Both the position numbers and the translations under genes were made by a program. From the NCBI RefSeq assembly GCF_016950255.1, contig NZ_JACGFN010000001.1:1984001-2048000 (forward strand): a DNA stretch of 64,000 nucleotides, in the 5' to 3' direction. This stretch comes from Pectobacterium brasiliense (GTDB lineage Bacteria; Pseudomonadota; Gammaproteobacteria; Enterobacterales; Enterobacteriaceae). Position 1 is the first letter of the stretch. Each line of letters opens with the position of its first letter. Below the pieces are notes generated by a model, which was not told the DNA's origin, did no database searches, and saw nothing but the letters and a program-made list of their open reading frames with translations. Positions 1 to 11,990 of this stretch are shown here, in pieces.

Positions 1-1464
1 ATCGGCTTCATAAATTTCCGGCAGTTGCGGTTCAGCAGCAAACGCTTTTTCCAGTGTCATGCCCGGATCGGGCGGCACCAGCTTTGAAATACGATCGACA
101 AACCCATAAGGGTGCCCAAGCACGCGCCCTACGTCACGAATAACCGCTTTCGCCGCCATCGTACCGAAGGTGATAATCTGCGATACCGCATCACGCCCGT
201 ACATTTCCGCGACATGATCGATGACTTTGTCGCGTTTTTCCATACAGAAATCGACGTCAAAGTCAGGCATGGAAACACGTTCAGGATTGAGGAAGCGTTC
301 GAACAGCAGGTCGAATTCCAGCGGATCCAGATCGGTGATTTTCAGCGCATAGGCCACTAACGAACCCGCACCGGAACCACGTCCCGGTCCAACAGGCACA
401 TCGTTATCCTTCGACCACTGAATAAATTCCATTACGATCAGGAAGTAGCCAGGGAATCCCATCTGGTTGATAACGCCCAGTTCAATATCCAGACGCTCAT
501 CATATTCAGGCCGACGCTCAGCGCGCACTTCCGGATCGGGGAACAGGAATTCAAGACGCTCCTCCAGCCCCTTTTTCGAGCACTGAACCAGAAAATCTTC
601 CGTACTCATGTCGCCCGTTGGGAACTGCGGCAGGAAATATTCACCCAGACGAATCGTTACGTTACAGCGCTTGGCAATTTCAACGCTATTCGCCAGTGCT
701 TCAGGGATATCCGCAAACAGCTCGCACATTTCTTCTTCGGAACGCATGTACTGCTGTGGGCTGTAATTACGTGGACGTTTGGGATCGTCAAGCGTGTAGC
801 CATCGTGAATAGCCACGCGGATTTCGTGAGCGTCAAAATCATCGGTGCTGATAAAACACACTTCATTGGTTGCCACCACGGGCACCCCGTGCTTCGTCGC
901 TAGTTCGACGGCGGCGTGCAAATAGCTTTCTTCATCGGGGCGGGACGTGCGGATCAGTTCCAAATAGTAACGCTGAGGGAAGTGTTCCTGATAGAAGGCC
1001 AGACACTGCTCGGCCTGCGTCTGGTTACCACGCAGCAAAAACCGACCGACATCACCCCGGCGGCCGCCAGACAGTAAAATCAGCCCTTCCTGATGTTCAA
1101 CAAGCCAATCCCGGTCAATCGTCGGCCCGGCAGCGCCATAACCTCGTTGATAAGCGTGGGAAATCAGCAGCGTAAGATTCTGGTAGCCAGCATTATTCAT
1201 GGCTAGGACGGTGAGATGCGCGAGCTCATCCCCCAACTCGTCGCTTTCGACACAGAAATCTGCGCCGATAATGGGCTTGATTCCCGCGCCATGCGCGCCG
1301 CCATAGAATTTAACCAGCCCACACAGGTTGGTAAAATCAGTAATCGCCAGCGCTGGCATGCCGAGTGCCGCCGCTTTTTTTACCAGCGGACCGACTTTGG
1401 CCAGCCCATCGATCATGGAATAGTCACTGTGAACACGCAGGTGAACAAAACGTGGTTCGGCCAT
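1..1464 (-). CDS. dnaE: DNA polymerase III alpha subunit (5' part of gene only)
   Basis: Partial gene: the ATG at 1464 is inside the window and 488 codons stay open to base 1; roughly 670 C-terminal residues of a ~1160-residue family lie outside. The product is the replicative polymerase subunit of the Pol III holoenzyme. Seen: the PHP domain opening with [13 protein letters not shown], the palm motif PGRGSGAGS near residue 360 and PDFDVDF near residue 400, which carries two of the three catalytic aspartates. The third Asp, beta-binding and OB regions are beyond the edge. It is the last visible gene of the lpx-rnhB series, 85 bp after the rnhB stop, as in E. coli. No internal stop or frameshift is visible. 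Confidence 0.97.
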   Translation of the reverse strand, partial: MAEPRFVHLRVHSDYSMIDGLAKVGPLVKKAAALGMPALAITDFTNLCGLVKFYGGAHGAGIKPIIGADFCVESDELGDELAHLTVLAMNNAGYQNLTLLISHAYQRGYGAAGPTIDRDWLVEHQEGLILLSGGRRGDVGRFLLRGNQTQAEQCLAFYQEHFPQRYYLELIRTSRPDEESYLHAAVELATKHGVPVVATNEVCFISTDDFDAHEIRVAIHDGYTLDDPKRPRNYSPQQYMRSEEEMCELFADIPEALANSVEIAKRCNVTIRLGEYFLPQFPTGDMSTEDFLVQCSKKGLEERLEFLFPDPEVRAERRPEYDERLDIELGVINQMGFPGYFLIVMEFIQWSKDNDVPVGPGRGSGAGSLVAYALKITDLDPLEFDLLFERFLNPERVSMPDFDVDFCMEKRDKVIDHVAEMYGRDAVSQIITFGTMAAKAVIRDVGRVLGHPYGFVDRISKLVPPDPGMTLEKAFAAEPQLPEIYEAD

Positions 1465-1549
1465 CTCCAGATCCCAGAATTTATCGATTAGTCAGCATGG
1501 CAACGGCACGCTTGCGTGCCCACGCCATACCGAGAGTTAATGATGATGT

Positions 1550-2146
1550 TTACGCCAGACCTAATGCACGTCTGACTGGCGCGAAGCTCCGACGATGAAA
1601 CTCAGTGGCACCCAGTGCGGCCAGTTTCTCCAGATGAAAAGCCGTTGGATAACCTTTGTGTTGGGCAAAACCATAAGCAGGGAAGCGTTGATCCAACTCG
1701 ACCATCTCACGATCGCGAGTCACTTTCGCCATAATCGAGGCCGCGCTGATTTCTGCCACACGGCTATCCCCTTTCACGACCGCCTGAGCGGGCATCGGCA
1801 AAGCCGGGCAACGATTGCCGTCAATGAGAACAAAATCAGGCACGACAGCCAAGCCAGCAACCGCACGCTGCATTGCCAGCATGGTAGCATGCAGGATATT
1901 CAATTGGTCAATCTCTTCCGGCTCCGCACGGCCAAGGCTCCACGCCAATGCCTTCTCTTTGATTTCATCATAGAGCGACAGTCGACGTTTTTCACTCAGC
2001 TTTTTGGAGTCCGCCAGCCCGACAATTGGCCTAGTCGGGTCAAGAATCACCGCAGCCGTCACGACCGCACCAACCAAAGGGCCGCGGCCTACTTCATCAA
2101 CGCCAGCGATACAACTCGCCTGCGGATAGACAAATATTTCACTCAT
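1550..2146 (-). CDS. rnhB: Ribonuclease HII
   Basis: Encodes 198 residues, the usual size for RNase HII, which cleaves the RNA strand of RNA-DNA hybrids and removes single ribonucleotides misincorporated in DNA. The N-terminal motif [15 protein letters not shown] places the first acidic metal ligands at Asp17 and Glu18; a further Asp follows in VLIDGNRCP near residue 109. The start ATG at 2146 lies 7 bp after the lpxB stop, so the two are probably cotranscribed and translationally close. It sits between lpxB and dnaE exactly as in E. coli. Confidence 0.97.
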   Translation of the reverse strand: MSEIFVYPQASCIAGVDEVGRGPLVGAVVTAAVILDPTRPIVGLADSKKLSEKRRLSLYDEIKEKALAWSLGRAEPEEIDQLNILHATMLAMQRAVAGLAVVPDFVLIDGNRCPALPMPAQAVVKGDSRVAEISAASIMAKVTRDREMVELDQRFPAYGFAQHKGYPTAFHLEKLAALGATEFHRRSFAPVRRALGLA

Positions 2147-2153
2147 GGTCTTA

Positions 2154-3305
2154 TTAACACGGCTTCACTAATTCCAATACCGCCTGAGCCGCTTGCTCAT
2201 CGGCGTTACAGCGGATCTGCTGGTGCAAATCCACAAACGTCGCGCGTAACTCAGCCATTTTTTCCGTATTGGCAAACAGCGGCAGCAGCGCAGCAGCCAG
2301 CTTGTCCGGCGTACAGTCAGTCTGTAGCTGTTCGGCCACCAGTTCACGTCCCGCCAGTAAATTCGGCAGAGACACCCACGGCGTTTTGACCAGGCGCTGC
2401 GCCAGCCAGAAGGTAAAGGGCTTCATGCGATACCCTACAACCATCGGACATTTAGCCAGCATGCACTCCAGCGCTGCCGTACCCGATGCCAACAAAGCGG
2501 CATCACTGGCAATCATGGCTTCTCGCGCTTGCCCATCCAGCAGATGTACGTGTACATCGGGCGCCACGCTACTTTTTATCCGCTCGAACTGTTCACGGCG
2601 CTTGCTGTTGACCAGCGGAACCACGATTTCCAGATCCGGAAAATGCTGTCGTAGTAACACTGCCGTATTGAGAAAATCTTCGCTAAGCATTTCAACTTCT
2701 GCACCGCGACTGCCCGGCAGCAGCGCCAGACAAGGCACATCGGGCGCAATACCCAGCGTCGCACGTGCAGCCAGCTTATCGGGATGCAACGGCATAGCAT
2801 CGGCCATCGTATGACCGATAAAGCGACAAGGTACATTGAAACGATCGTAAAACGCTTTTTCAAAAGGCAAGAAAGCTAGCACCAGATTGGTCGCTTTACC
2901 TATTTTGAAAACGCGTTTTTGACGCCATGCCCATACGGAAGGGCTGACGTAGTGAATGGTATTAATACCGCGCTTTTTGAGGTTGCCCTCTAGCGTGATA
3001 TTGAAATCAGGTGCATCAATGCCGACGAAAACATCGGGTTGAAGCTCGCTAAAGCGCTGGGTTAAATCTCGCCGAATTTTCAGCAGGCGGGGAAGTCGTC
3101 CAAGCACCTCAACAATGCCCATGACAGCCAGCTCTTCCATCTCGTACCAGGCTTCACAGCCTTCGGCCTGCATACGTGGCCCGGCAACGCCGACAAACCG
3201 CGCATCAGGCACCTTTTCTTTAAGCGCCCGGATCAGACCTGCGCCAAGGATGTCGCCGGAAGTTTCTCCGGCGACCAGCCCAATAGTCAAAGGACGTGAT
3301 GACAT
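2154..3305 (-). CDS. lpxB: Lipid-A-disaccharide synthase
   Basis: A 383-residue glycosyltransferase (GT19 family) that condenses UDP-2,3-diacylglucosamine with lipid X to give the lipid A disaccharide, acting at the inner face of the cytoplasmic membrane. The N-terminus ([16 protein letters not shown]) is the conserved donor-side loop of LpxB, and the glycine-rich [10 protein letters not shown] near residue 195 is typical of the UDP-binding half. Length matches E. coli LpxB (382). It starts 3 bp after the lpxA stop, so lpxA-lpxB-rnhB read as one transcript. Confidence 0.98.
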   Translation of the reverse strand: MSSRPLTIGLVAGETSGDILGAGLIRALKEKVPDARFVGVAGPRMQAEGCEAWYEMEELAVMGIVEVLGRLPRLLKIRRDLTQRFSELQPDVFVGIDAPDFNITLEGNLKKRGINTIHYVSPSVWAWRQKRVFKIGKATNLVLAFLPFEKAFYDRFNVPCRFIGHTMADAMPLHPDKLAARATLGIAPDVPCLALLPGSRGAEVEMLSEDFLNTAVLLRQHFPDLEIVVPLVNSKRREQFERIKSSVAPDVHVHLLDGQAREAMIASDAALLASGTAALECMLAKCPMVVGYRMKPFTFWLAQRLVKTPWVSLPNLLAGRELVAEQLQTDCTPDKLAAALLPLFANTEKMAELRATFVDLHQQIRCNADEQAAQAVLELVKPC

Positions 3306-3308
3306 GGA

Positions 3309-4097
3309 TTAACGAATGATGCCGCGAGTCGAACGGGCAAAGAAATCGGTAAACGCCTGCACAGCCGGGTGTTCAGCCGCCAGCGCTTCAATTTCCGGTT
3401 TCACTTCGTCCAGTGTTCTACCGCTGCGGTAGAGGAGCTTGTACGCGTTACGAATCGCGTGCAGGGTGTCTTTTTCGAATCCACGACGTTTCAGACCTTC
3501 AATATTCAGGCCAAACGGCGTGGCGTGGTTACCCTGCGCGATCACATACGGCGGCACGTCTTGTGCCACACCGGAACATCCGCCAACCATGACGTGGGCA
3601 CCGATGATGCAGAACTGGTGCACAGCCGTCATCCCACCGATAATCGCAAAATCATCGACGGAAACGTGGCCACCCAGCGTCGCGTTATTCGCCAGAATAC
3701 AACGATTGCCCACTACGCAGTCATGTGCGATATGCGTGTTGATCATCAACAGGTTATCGCTACCGACTTTAGTCAACCCGCCGCCCTGTGTCGTGCCACG
3801 ATGAATCGTGACGCTTTCACGGATGCGGTTACGATCGCCGATCTCAACACGGGTCGGTTCCCCGGCATATTTGAGATCCTGGTTCACTTCACCAATTGAC
3901 GTGAACTGATAAATTTCGTTGTCGCGACCAATTTTAGTGACGCCATTGACGACGACATGTGATTTCAGCACCGTCCCCGCACCGATCTCAACCTGAGAAC
4001 CGATATAGCAGAACGGGCCAATATGAACGCCAGCACCAATAATGGCACCGTCTTCAACAATCGAACTAGGGTGAATAAAGGCGGTTTGATCAATCAC
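3309..4097 (-). CDS. lpxA: UDP-N-acetylglucosamine acyltransferase
   Basis: First enzyme of lipid A synthesis: transfers a 3-hydroxyacyl chain from ACP to UDP-GlcNAc. The chain is a left-handed beta helix of hexapeptide repeats, with the catalytic His region [14 protein letters not shown] and a C-terminal helical domain ending [12 protein letters not shown] place the start at the GTG at 4097 (protein begins with I-D-Q-T-A-F after the initiator), giving 262 residues, the E. coli length; a GTG at 4124 would lengthen it but lies inside fabZ. A GGGAGTCC ribosome-binding sequence precedes the chosen GTG. Only 4 bp separate it from the fabZ stop. Confidence 0.97.
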   Translation of the reverse strand: MIDQTAFIHPSSIVEDGAIIGAGVHIGPFCYIGSQVEIGAGTVLKSHVVVNGVTKIGRDNEIYQFTSIGEVNQDLKYAGEPTRVEIGDRNRIRESVTIHRGTTQGGGLTKVGSDNLLMINTHIAHDCVVGNRCILANNATLGGHVSVDDFAIIGGMTAVHQFCIIGAHVMVGGCSGVAQDVPPYVIAQGNHATPFGLNIEGLKRRGFEKDTLHAIRNAYKLLYRSGRTLDEVKPEIEALAAEHPAVQAFTDFFARSTRGIIR

Positions 4098-4101
4098 GTT
4101 A

Positions 4102-4557
4102 TCAGGACTCCCGACGTCGAGCACACATCATTGACGCTTCACAGGCCACTTCGCCATCAACTTTGGCAACACCTTTAAAGCGCGCAACGCCGCGACGCTC
4201 TTTGATGAATTCAACTTCAAGGATCATTTGATCGCCAGGCTGCACGGGGCGCTTAAAGCGCGCTTCGTCTACAGCGGCGAAATAGTACAGCTCACCCGGC
4301 TCCAGTTTACCTACGCTTTTAAACGCAAGAATACCAGTGGCCTGAGCCATGGCTTCCAGAATCAGCACGCCGGGAAAAATCGGTTTGCCCGGGAAATGGC
4401 CCTGGAAGAAGGGTTCGTTGAAAGAGACGTTTTTTACCGCCCGCAGAAACTTCCCTTCTTCAAAATCCAGTACCCGATCAACCAGCAAAAACGGGAAACG
4501 GTGCGGTAATAATTCTAAAATCTCTTCAATATGCAGAGTATGAGTGTCAGTAGTCAA
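4102..4557 (-). CDS. fabZ: 3-hydroxyacyl-ACP dehydratase FabZ
   Basis: Dehydrates 3-hydroxyacyl-ACP in fatty acid elongation. FabZ draws on the same hydroxymyristoyl-ACP pool as LpxA and LpxD, which explains the gene order. Hot-dog fold signature: [15 protein letters not shown], then [15 protein letters not shown] with the catalytic His, followed by the catalytic Glu in LILEAMAQ. I choose the TTG at 4557 as start, preceded by AGGAAGAG at good spacing; this gives 151 residues, the E. coli length, whereas upstream starts add a poorly conserved tail. The gap to the lpxD stop upstream is 101 bp. Confidence 0.96.
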   Translation of the reverse strand: MTTDTHTLHIEEILELLPHRFPFLLVDRVLDFEEGKFLRAVKNVSFNEPFFQGHFPGKPIFPGVLILEAMAQATGILAFKSVGKLEPGELYYFAAVDEARFKRPVQPGDQMILEVEFIKERRGVARFKGVAKVDGEVACEASMMCARRRES

Positions 4558-4658
4558 AATACTCTTCCTGTCCATAAAAACTGATGCCATCAACAACACG
4601 GCCTGCGCAGACCCTAAATTAGGTGTCTTCAGGCAGGCCGCAAATAAAACGCGAGTGA

Positions 4659-5681
4659 TTAAACGTTATCGACTTTTCGTTCAACGGCTTTCAACCGTTT
4701 GCTTATCTCATCAATATTCATCACCAGCGCTGCAGTTTTGCGCCACACTTTGTTGGGTTGCAAAGGAATGCCCGAAGAGTATACCCCAGGTTCTGTGATT
4801 GGTCGCATGACCATCCCCATTCCCGTTACCGTCACTTTATCGCAGATCTCCATGTGCCCGTTAATCACGCTGGCACCGCCGATCATGCAATAACGACCAA
4901 TTTTCAAGCTCCCCGCCATAATGACGCCACCCGCTACCGCGGTATTGTCGCCAATCACAACGTTGTGCGCAATCTGACATTGGTTATCAATGATAACACC
5001 ATTACCAATGACCGTATCATCCAACGCACCACGATCGATGGTTGTGCTCGCACCGATCTCAACCCGATCGCCAATTCTGACCGTGCCCAACTGTGGAATC
5101 TTCACCCAGTTGCCGCGATCGTTGGCATAGCCAAAGCCGTCAGAACCGATCACGGTTCCCGACTGGATCAGGCAATGCTCACCCAGCTCAACGCGGTGAT
5201 AAATCGTTACATTTGCCCATAAACGCGTACCGGCACCAATGCGGGCATCTTTGCCGATAAAACAGCCAGGGCCAATGACAACACAGTCACCCAGCTGTGC
5301 GCCAGATTCGATGACGGCATTTGCACCAATGGACACGTTCTGGCCCAGCGTCGCGTCTGGAGCAATAACCGCACTCGGCGCAATATCGGTTGCTGGTTGC
5401 GGTGTCGTATCGAGCAGTTGCGCCATACGCGCATAGGTAAGATAGGGATTCTTCACTACCAGCGCCGCAACCTGACAGTAAGGTAAATCCGCTTCCGTCA
5501 GCACGACCGCTGACGCTTGCGTCCCGGCCAGTTGCTCACGGTAACGACTGTCGGAAAGAAACGTAATTTGCCCAGTTTTTGCTGAATGCATAGAAGCAAC
5601 ACCGGTGATGACGATATCGCCATCACCGTGTAATTGTGCATCCAACTGTTGAGCTAACGCGTCCAGTCGAATTGAATACAT
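4659..5681 (-). CDS. lpxD: UDP-3-O-(3-hydroxymyristoyl)glucosamine N-acyltransferase
   Basis: Third committed step of lipid A synthesis, adding the N-linked hydroxymyristoyl chain from ACP. Of 340 residues (E. coli 341), the N-terminal uridine-binding domain is followed from about residue 100 by hexapeptide repeats forming a left-handed beta helix, with the catalytic His in [10 protein letters not shown], and a C-terminal helix. Its ATG lies 3 bp after the skp stop, so skp and lpxD are cotranscribed. No anomalies. Confidence 0.98.
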   Translation of the reverse strand: MYSIRLDALAQQLDAQLHGDGDIVITGVASMHSAKTGQITFLSDSRYREQLAGTQASAVVLTEADLPYCQVAALVVKNPYLTYARMAQLLDTTPQPATDIAPSAVIAPDATLGQNVSIGANAVIESGAQLGDCVVIGPGCFIGKDARIGAGTRLWANVTIYHRVELGEHCLIQSGTVIGSDGFGYANDRGNWVKIPQLGTVRIGDRVEIGASTTIDRGALDDTVIGNGVIIDNQCQIAHNVVIGDNTAVAGGVIMAGSLKIGRYCMIGGASVINGHMEICDKVTVTGMGMVMRPITEPGVYSSGIPLQPNKVWRKTAALVMNIDEISKRLKAVERKVDNV

Positions 5682-5684
5682 GTA

Positions 5685-6182
5685 TTATTTAACCTGTTTC
5701 AGCACATCGGCAGTAATGTCTTTCGCATTGGCGACATACGCAACAGCGTTAGCGTCAATCACAACATCATAACCTTCTTTGGTTGCAACGGCTTTCACCG
5801 CATCCTGAATACGGCTCAGGATTTTGTTACGTTCTTCAGTCTGACGGCGACGGTTGTCCTGCTCAAAAGCCTGCGCTTTAGTCGAGAACTGCTCGCGCTG
5901 CGCCATGACGTCTTTTTCCATTTTGCTGCGATCGCTCGCTTTCATGGTAGAACCATCACGCTGCAACTTCTGCATCTTGGTCTGTAAGGCGTTTTCCATC
6001 GTTTGCAGTTCAGAAGCACGGCCTTTGAACTCGTTTTCCAGCTGTTTGCCAACGGTTTCACGCTGCGGCAGCTGTTGGAAAATGCTGGAAACGTTAACAA
6101 CGGCAATCTTGTCGGCAGCCTGAACGCTGGCTGAAGCAGCCAATGCTAAACCGAGGCCTGCGGCACATAACCACTTTTTCAC
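5685..6182 (-). CDS. skp: Periplasmic chaperone Skp (OmpH/HlpA)
   Basis: Periplasmic trimeric holdase that carries unfolded outer-membrane proteins from Sec to the Bam complex. The 165-residue product begins with a signal peptide ([19 protein letters not shown], cleavage expected after VQA), then a small beta-strand core ([11 protein letters not shown]) and a long charged alpha-helical hairpin from about residues 45 to 125, and ends DVLKQVK. Start is the GTG at 6182, preceded by GAGGAG. It follows bamA by 139 bp, room for a separate promoter. The bamA-skp order reflects a shared task. Confidence 0.97.
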   Translation of the reverse strand: MKKWLCAAGLGLALAASASVQAADKIAVVNVSSIFQQLPQRETVGKQLENEFKGRASELQTMENALQTKMQKLQRDGSTMKASDRSKMEKDVMAQREQFSTKAQAFEQDNRRRQTEERNKILSRIQDAVKAVATKEGYDVVIDANAVAYVANAKDITADVLKQVK

Positions 6183-6321
6183 TATAAACTCCTCAACCTA
6201 ACCTAAATTTGTGTCTTAACACTTTAATGATGTGCATCGCGCCATGGCATCAGCTGTTTCCAGCATTCATGCCAGTGAGCAACGATGCGACATTCCCTGC
6301 ATACGACCTACGGACGTCACA

Positions 6322-8751
6322 CTACCAGGTTTTACCAATGTTAAACTGGAATTGTTCCGACTTGTCTCCATCGTACTTTTTAACCGGCTGGGCATAGGAG
6401 AAGACCAATGGCCCAAGCGGAGACATCCACTGCAACGCGATACCGCTGGAAACACGGAAGTTGCTCGCCTTGCTGTAATCCGGCACGCCTGCGGCAATGG
6501 TTGCAGGTGTATTTTTCCAGTTGGTATCCCATACCGTACCGCCATCCACAAAGAAGGACGTACGTACGGAACTCGCGTATTTATCACTGATAAACGGTGT
6601 TGGCACGATCAGTTCCGCACTCAATACCGCCATCGCGTTACCGCCAACGGCATCATCCAGATTGGTCGAATCAATCGGGCAATTGGAATAAGACGTCGCT
6701 CCCGCAGCACACTTGTAGTACGCCGCTTTAGGACCAATCGTATTCGACTGGAAGCCACGTACCGTACTAGAACCACCCGCATAGAAGTTGTCGTAGAACG
6801 GCACTTCTTTGCCACCGATACCATCCGCAAAACCTGCGCGCGTACGGCCCATCACCACCCAGTTACCGCTGTCGCTTAATGGGTAGTAGCTCGCCGAATC
6901 AAACGTCAGTTTGTAGTATTCGTTGTCCGAACCCGGCACCGCAATCTTGGCATTCGCAGACGCACGTGTGCCTTTCGTCGGGAAGTAGCCGCGATCCAGA
7001 TTGTTATACGACCATCCGGTATTCAGGAAGAAATCGTTCGCTTTGAAGTCAGCGCTAGATTTATTCCCTTCCTGAACCACGGATGGATTAACGCCCACCG
7101 AGTCCAGATAACGCCACATCGCCACCTGCGGTCTCATATCCGACAGATCGTTATGTACATAATCCAGACCGACACGCAGTGAGTTATTCTCGTTAATCGG
7201 GAAGCCCAAGGTGCTGCCAACGCCATAACTCACGTTGGTGTAGTCGGACAGATCGGCGTCTGACGCCTCAAATTTGTTATAGAATATGCGCCCACCGAGG
7301 CTAACGCCATCGACGGTAAAGTACGGGTCGGTCAGTGACAGCTCAACATACGTCTGGTAGTCGTTTTTAGTCCCGCTGATACCAACGGAGTTACCCGTTC
7401 CCAGCCAGTTGTCCTGCTGGACCCCAGCCTGGAAGCTCACGCCACTTTCTGTACCGAAACCTACACCAAAGTTGAATGTCCCGGTATTACGCTCTTTGAC
7501 TTTATACGTGACATCAACCTGATCGGCTACGCCAGGAACGCGCTGCGTTTCTACATCAACGCTTTCAAAGTATCCCAGTCGATTTAAACGCTCTTTGCCC
7601 TGCTCAACCAGATCGTTGCCTAACCAGGCACCTTCCATCTGACGCATTTCACGGCGCAGAACGGAGTCTTTAGACGTATCGTTACCGTCAAAGCGGATAT
7701 GACGCACATAGAAACGGTTACCAGCATCAACGTTGATGTTTAATTTCACCGTCTTGTCTGCGTCATTAATTTCCGGCTGCGTGACTACACGCGGATAGGC
7801 ATAGCCATAACGACCCAGCAGCTTCTTGATGTCCTCTTCCATCCGGGTCACTTTCGTCCCGTTGTAGAGTTCACCTGGTTCAATCTTCGTCAATCCTTCG
7901 ATTTCCGCAGAGTGACCAGCCAAATTGCCTTTCACCGCTACGCCGGACAGCTTGTACTGCTCGCCTTCCGTCATATTGATGGTGATGTAGATACCTTTTT
8001 TATCTGGCGTCAGGCTCACCTGTGTGGAATCGATGTTGAAACGCGCATAGCCGCGATCCAGATAGAAACTCCGTAAAGTTTCCAGATCGCCAGACAGTTT
8101 TTGTTTCTGGTATTTACGATCGCCGACCACGTTCCACCACGGCACTTCATCACGCAGTTGGAAACGAGAGATCAATTCGTCGGAGCTGAACGCTTTGTTA
8201 CCGACAATATTAATCTGCTGGATCTTGGCGGAAACACCTTCCGTGAAGACCAGCTTCAGGTCTACGCGGTTACGCGGGAGTGGCGTGACAACGGCTTTAA
8301 CCGACGCACTGTACTTGCCCACGCTGTAGTAGAAATCTTCCAGTCCTTTTTCGATGCTGGTGAGCGCTGTGCGGTCTAACGCTTCACCGACGCGCACGCC
8401 AGAGGCTTCCAGGTTTTCTTTCAGCATGTCGTCTTTGACTGACTTATTGCCGGAAAACGTGACGCTGGCGATGGTTGGGCGTTCTTTCACCTGCACAATC
8501 AGCGTTTCGCCATCGCGCAGGACACGAACATCTTCAAAATTTCCGGTCGCAAACAAGGCACGGATGGTATTACCGATATCATCGTCACCGATGGTATCAC
8601 CAACGCGGACTGGCATACTGAGTAATGCCGCCCCGACGGCAACCCTTTGCAGGCCCTCGAAATGAATGTCCTTCACTACGAACCCGTCTGCACCGTATAC
8701 GGTTGCGCTGCTAAACAGCAGCGACGCTATGAGCAACTTTTTGATCGCCAT
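6322..8751 (-). CDS. bamA: Outer membrane protein assembly factor BamA
   Basis: Essential core of the beta-barrel assembly machine in the outer membrane. The 809-residue precursor (E. coli 810) has a signal peptide ending at TVYGA, five POTRA domains over about residues 24 to 420, and a 16-stranded C-terminal barrel. The loop-6 motif VRGF of the Omp85 family is present in [13 protein letters not shown], and the chain ends with an aromatic residue (FNIGKTW), the expected barrel end signal. It starts 35 bp after the rseP stop. Surface-loop sequences are the parts expected to vary between strains. Confidence 0.98.
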   Translation of the reverse strand: MAIKKLLIASLLFSSATVYGADGFVVKDIHFEGLQRVAVGAALLSMPVRVGDTIGDDDIGNTIRALFATGNFEDVRVLRDGETLIVQVKERPTIASVTFSGNKSVKDDMLKENLEASGVRVGEALDRTALTSIEKGLEDFYYSVGKYSASVKAVVTPLPRNRVDLKLVFTEGVSAKIQQINIVGNKAFSSDELISRFQLRDEVPWWNVVGDRKYQKQKLSGDLETLRSFYLDRGYARFNIDSTQVSLTPDKKGIYITINMTEGEQYKLSGVAVKGNLAGHSAEIEGLTKIEPGELYNGTKVTRMEEDIKKLLGRYGYAYPRVVTQPEINDADKTVKLNINVDAGNRFYVRHIRFDGNDTSKDSVLRREMRQMEGAWLGNDLVEQGKERLNRLGYFESVDVETQRVPGVADQVDVTYKVKERNTGTFNFGVGFGTESGVSFQAGVQQDNWLGTGNSVGISGTKNDYQTYVELSLTDPYFTVDGVSLGGRIFYNKFEASDADLSDYTNVSYGVGSTLGFPINENNSLRVGLDYVHNDLSDMRPQVAMWRYLDSVGVNPSVVQEGNKSSADFKANDFFLNTGWSYNNLDRGYFPTKGTRASANAKIAVPGSDNEYYKLTFDSASYYPLSDSGNWVVMGRTRAGFADGIGGKEVPFYDNFYAGGSSTVRGFQSNTIGPKAAYYKCAAGATSYSNCPIDSTNLDDAVGGNAMAVLSAELIVPTPFISDKYASSVRTSFFVDGGTVWDTNWKNTPATIAAGVPDYSKASNFRVSSGIALQWMSPLGPLVFSYAQPVKKYDGDKSEQFQFNIGKTW

Positions 8752-8786
8752 CGTTGTTATGCGTTTTTCCTAACCTAATCCCGCGC

Positions 8787-10142
8787 CTAGAGACGAGAGA
8801 AATCATTGAAAAGTGCGAGTCCCATTAACAACATCAGCAACACTGTACCAATGCGATAGCTAACGTCCTGCACACGCTCAGAAACCGGCCTGCCCTTCAA
8901 CTTTTCAACCGCAAGAAAGAGCAGGTGTCCACCATCCAATACCGGCAGAGGGAACAGATTGATGATCCCCAAATTGACGCTGATTAAGGCCAAAAACATC
9001 AGGTAATAAATCAATCCATAATCTGCTGACATTCCTGCGCCCTGAGCAATCGAAATGGGACCACTCAGGTTGTTCAGCTTAACATCCCCCATAACCAGTT
9101 TCCCTAACATACTGACGGTCAATTTCATCAGTTGCCAGGTTTTATCTGTTGCCTGGTAGATCGCACTGAACGGCCCATACTGGCGCACAGTCCTGTATTC
9201 TTCAGGCAGCGGCGTCACACTTGGCATAACGCCTGCCAGCCCTTCAACTCTGCCACTTCCCACAGATTTGCTGTCTGGCGTTAACGTCAACGGGACGGTT
9301 GAGCCATTGCGCTCCACCTCCAGAGCAATAGATTGTCCGGGGTTGTCACGCACAGCGATAACAAAATCACGCCATTGCGCTAGCGCCTGCCCGTCGACTT
9401 TAACGATCCTATCTCCGACTTGCAAACCTGCTTTTTCCGCCGCCGACCCAGCCTGCACCTGATGCAGTACCGGCTCAATTTGCGGACCACGCGGAATAAT
9501 CCCGAGCGAGGCGGCAGGATCTTGCTTATCAGGCTCAAACTGCCATTCGCGTAAATCCAGCGTTTTCTGAACGACACGGTCAGAGCCTAAAGGTGCGGTT
9601 CCGATCACAACATCGCTATCGCCGATTTTACCGATCAGGGCCAGACGTGCAGTATCCCAATCAGGCGTTTCGATACCGTCAACGGACTTTAGTTCCGTTC
9701 CCGCCGACATTTCCGCCTGCGCAGCAATGGAGTTGGGTAGTATTTCACCCACTACTGGACGCACGCCCGGTACGCCGAGAATAAACACCAGCCAGTACGC
9801 CACAATGGCAAACAGGAAATTGGCAATCGGACCCGCGCTAACGATAGCCGCACGCTGCCAGACCGTTTTGCTATTAAATGATTGGTGACGAAATTCTGGC
9901 GCAACGGTGTCGACGCGCTCATCCAGCATCTTCACGTAACCGCCAAGTGGGATCAGCGCAATCACGAATTCTGTACCGGTACGATCGCGACGACGCCATA
10001 GCGCACGTCCGAAACCGACGGAGAAGCGTTCGACCTTCACACCACAGCGGCGCGCTACCCAGAAATGCCCAAATTCATGGACAGTGACTAGCACACCCAG
10101 TGCAATGATAAACGCGGCAAGATTCCAGAGAAAACTCAGCAT
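8787..10142 (-). CDS. rseP: Site-2 intramembrane zinc protease RseP
   Basis: Cleaves the anti-sigma factor RseA after DegS and so releases sigma-E during envelope stress; also removes remnant signal peptides. Of 451 residues, the first membrane segment carries the zinc site [10 protein letters not shown] (HExxH, residues about 22-26), two PDZ domains occupy the periplasmic middle (the second includes [14 protein letters not shown]), and the third metal ligand sits in [11 protein letters not shown] near the C-terminus. Location is the inner membrane. It stands between cdsA (21 bp upstream) and bamA, as in E. coli. Confidence 0.98.
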   Translation of the reverse strand: MLSFLWNLAAFIIALGVLVTVHEFGHFWVARRCGVKVERFSVGFGRALWRRRDRTGTEFVIALIPLGGYVKMLDERVDTVAPEFRHQSFNSKTVWQRAAIVSAGPIANFLFAIVAYWLVFILGVPGVRPVVGEILPNSIAAQAEMSAGTELKSVDGIETPDWDTARLALIGKIGDSDVVIGTAPLGSDRVVQKTLDLREWQFEPDKQDPAASLGIIPRGPQIEPVLHQVQAGSAAEKAGLQVGDRIVKVDGQALAQWRDFVIAVRDNPGQSIALEVERNGSTVPLTLTPDSKSVGSGRVEGLAGVMPSVTPLPEEYRTVRQYGPFSAIYQATDKTWQLMKLTVSMLGKLVMGDVKLNNLSGPISIAQGAGMSADYGLIYYLMFLALISVNLGIINLFPLPVLDGGHLLFLAVEKLKGRPVSERVQDVSYRIGTVLLMLLMGLALFNDFSRL

Positions 10143-10163
10143 AAATAGCTCTACCGCTTCATT

Positions 10164-11021
10164 CTAAGCCACTTTAAACAGCAGCAGCATCAGGCAAGAG
10201 AACACAGGAACCGCAGCAGTCAGGCTGTCGATACGATCGAGCACGCCACCGTGCCCCGGAATCAAATGGCTACTGTCTTTGATGCCCGCCTCGCGTTTGA
10301 ACATACTTTCCGTCAAATCACCCAACACCGAGGCCAGCGCAGCGGCAATAGAACAAATCAACAACGTCGATGGCGCTACCGTTAATGGCGCATACAGGCT
10401 AAACAGCACAGAGATGAGCGCCGAGGTTGCCAGGCCACCGAGAAAGCCTTCCCAAGTTTTGCCCGGCGAAACTTTTGGTGCGAGTTTACGCTTACCAAAC
10501 AGTTTACCGAACATGTAGGCACCGCTGTCCGCGCCCCATACCAGCAGCATGACGTACAGCAGCCACCATGCCCCAGCAAATGGGTTAATCGCGTAATTGT
10601 AATGACGAAGCGCGACCATGCCCCAGAAAAACGGCACGATCGTCATGATACCGAACACCAACCGCAATGTACGCGAATGACGCCAGAATGAAGCGGAAGC
10701 CGGATAGAACAGCACCAACAGCAGCGCAATACCCCACCACACCAGTGATGACCAGAGCGCAATACTGATTTGCGGAATATGGACGGAATAATGATAGGCC
10801 GGGAGTGATAACAGCATCAGCGCCAGCAAGAAACCACACAGGATCGCGAGCCACAGGCGTTGACCATAAGAGGCAAACCCTGCCAACTGACCCCATTCCC
10901 ATGCCGCCAGCATACAGACAGCCAGCGTAACAAGCGTGAATCCCAGAGGAGGCAGCAAGAACAGTGCTGCAATAACAATCGGGATCAAAATAAAAGCAGT
11001 AATCAGGCGATACTTCAGCAA
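10164..11021 (-). CDS. cdsA: Phosphatidate cytidylyltransferase (CDP-diglyceride synthase)
   Basis: Integral membrane enzyme making CDP-diacylglycerol from phosphatidic acid and CTP, the precursor of all major phospholipids. The 285-residue chain is mostly hydrophobic with about eight membrane segments; the family signature is at the C-terminal end (SVLGDLTESMFKREAGIKDS followed by HLIPGHGGVLDRIDS). The start is a TTG at 11021, preceded by a GGGGGA ribosome-binding sequence; the E. coli gene also begins with TTG. It follows uppS by 9 bp. Confidence 0.97.
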   Translation of the reverse strand: MLKYRLITAFILIPIVIAALFLLPPLGFTLVTLAVCMLAAWEWGQLAGFASYGQRLWLAILCGFLLALMLLSLPAYHYSVHIPQISIALWSSLVWWGIALLLVLFYPASASFWRHSRTLRLVFGIMTIVPFFWGMVALRHYNYAINPFAGAWWLLYVMLLVWGADSGAYMFGKLFGKRKLAPKVSPGKTWEGFLGGLATSALISVLFSLYAPLTVAPSTLLICSIAAALASVLGDLTESMFKREAGIKDSSHLIPGHGGVLDRIDSLTAAVPVFSCLMLLLFKVA

Positions 11022-11030
11022 AAGTTCCCC

Positions 11031-11792
11031 CTAGGATGCATCAGCATCGATAGGTGTTGTTCCCCCGAAGCGGCGCTCGCGTTGTGCAAAAGCATTCAGC
11101 GCACCTTCAAAGACTTGTTCATCGAAATCAGGCCAGAGGACATCAGTAAAGTAAAGTTCAGCATAAGCGATTTGCCACAGAAGAAAATTACTGATGCGGT
11201 GTTCTCCACCGGTTCTGATCACCAAATCAACCGGAGCCAGATCATGCAGACAGATGTACTGACATAATGACGCTTCATTAATGCTATCAGGGCGCAGAAT
11301 GCCTTCCTGCACCTGCTCTGCAAGTTGCCGTACTCCCTGAATAATATCCCAACGGCCGCCATAATTCGCGGCAATATTCAGTGTGAGCCCCTGATTCTTT
11401 TCCGTCAGTGCTTCTGAACGGCGGATTCGCTCTTGTAAACGCGGACTGAAGCGGCCGATGTCGCCAATCACCCGCAAGCGAACATTGTGCTTGTGCAGGC
11501 TTTTCACTTCGCTGTCCAACGCTCTAACAAACAGTTCCATGAGTGCGGAAACTTCCTGCGCCGGACGGTTCCAGTTTTCACTGCTAAATGCGTAAAGTGT
11601 CAGTGCGTCCAGCCCTTGGCTCACTGCAAAACTGACCGAACGCCGCACAGCCTTTACACCAGCCTGATGGCCAAAAATCCGCATTTTCCCCCGGCTTTTT
11701 GCCCAGCGACCATTGCCATCCATGATAATGGCAACATGCCGCGGCCCGGCGGATGGCAGATCGTTAGTATTTTTTTGATTATCGGACGGCAT
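11031..11792 (-). CDS. uppS: Undecaprenyl diphosphate synthase
   Basis: Adds eight isopentenyl units in cis to farnesyl diphosphate, giving the C55 lipid that carries peptidoglycan and O-antigen precursors. The 253-residue protein shows the family signatures [14 protein letters not shown] (catalytic Asp, diphosphate site), [12 protein letters not shown] and [15 protein letters not shown]. Start ATG at 11792. It heads the uppS-cdsA-rseP-bamA series, separated from dxr upstream by 198 bp containing a terminator, so it probably has its own promoter there. Confidence 0.97.
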   Translation of the reverse strand: MPSDNQKNTNDLPSAGPRHVAIIMDGNGRWAKSRGKMRIFGHQAGVKAVRRSVSFAVSQGLDALTLYAFSSENWNRPAQEVSALMELFVRALDSEVKSLHKHNVRLRVIGDIGRFSPRLQERIRRSEALTEKNQGLTLNIAANYGGRWDIIQGVRQLAEQVQEGILRPDSINEASLCQYICLHDLAPVDLVIRTGGEHRISNFLLWQIAYAELYFTDVLWPDFDEQVFEGALNAFAQRERRFGGTTPIDADAS

Positions 11793-11858
11793 AACGCGTA
11801 CTTATTTCCTCAAGCAAGAAATACAACAGTCCTTCCGTAACATCAGACCCCGTTAGCG

Positions 11859-11886
11859 CAAAAAAAGCCGTGAACGATCACGGCTT
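11859..11886 (-). terminator. Rho-independent terminator downstream of dxr
   Basis: On the minus strand a 9-bp stem (AAGCCGTGA / TCACGGCTT) with a 4-base loop is followed directly by a run of seven T. It lies about 105 bp beyond the dxr stop and before uppS, so it would end the dxr transcript and separate it from uppS-cdsA-rseP. Confidence 0.8.
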
Positions 11887-11990
11887 AGCTTCACGGTCGA
11901 TTAAACAACTTTCGCATAATCAACCATTGAGTGGCGCAGACTATACCACCTCCACCGCACATGAACAAATTGTGCCACGGCGCTATCCCG

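Noticed and set aside
6322-8751. Several antisense ORFs over bamA
   Set aside because: They are frame shadows of a highly conserved gene with no start signals or family resemblance.
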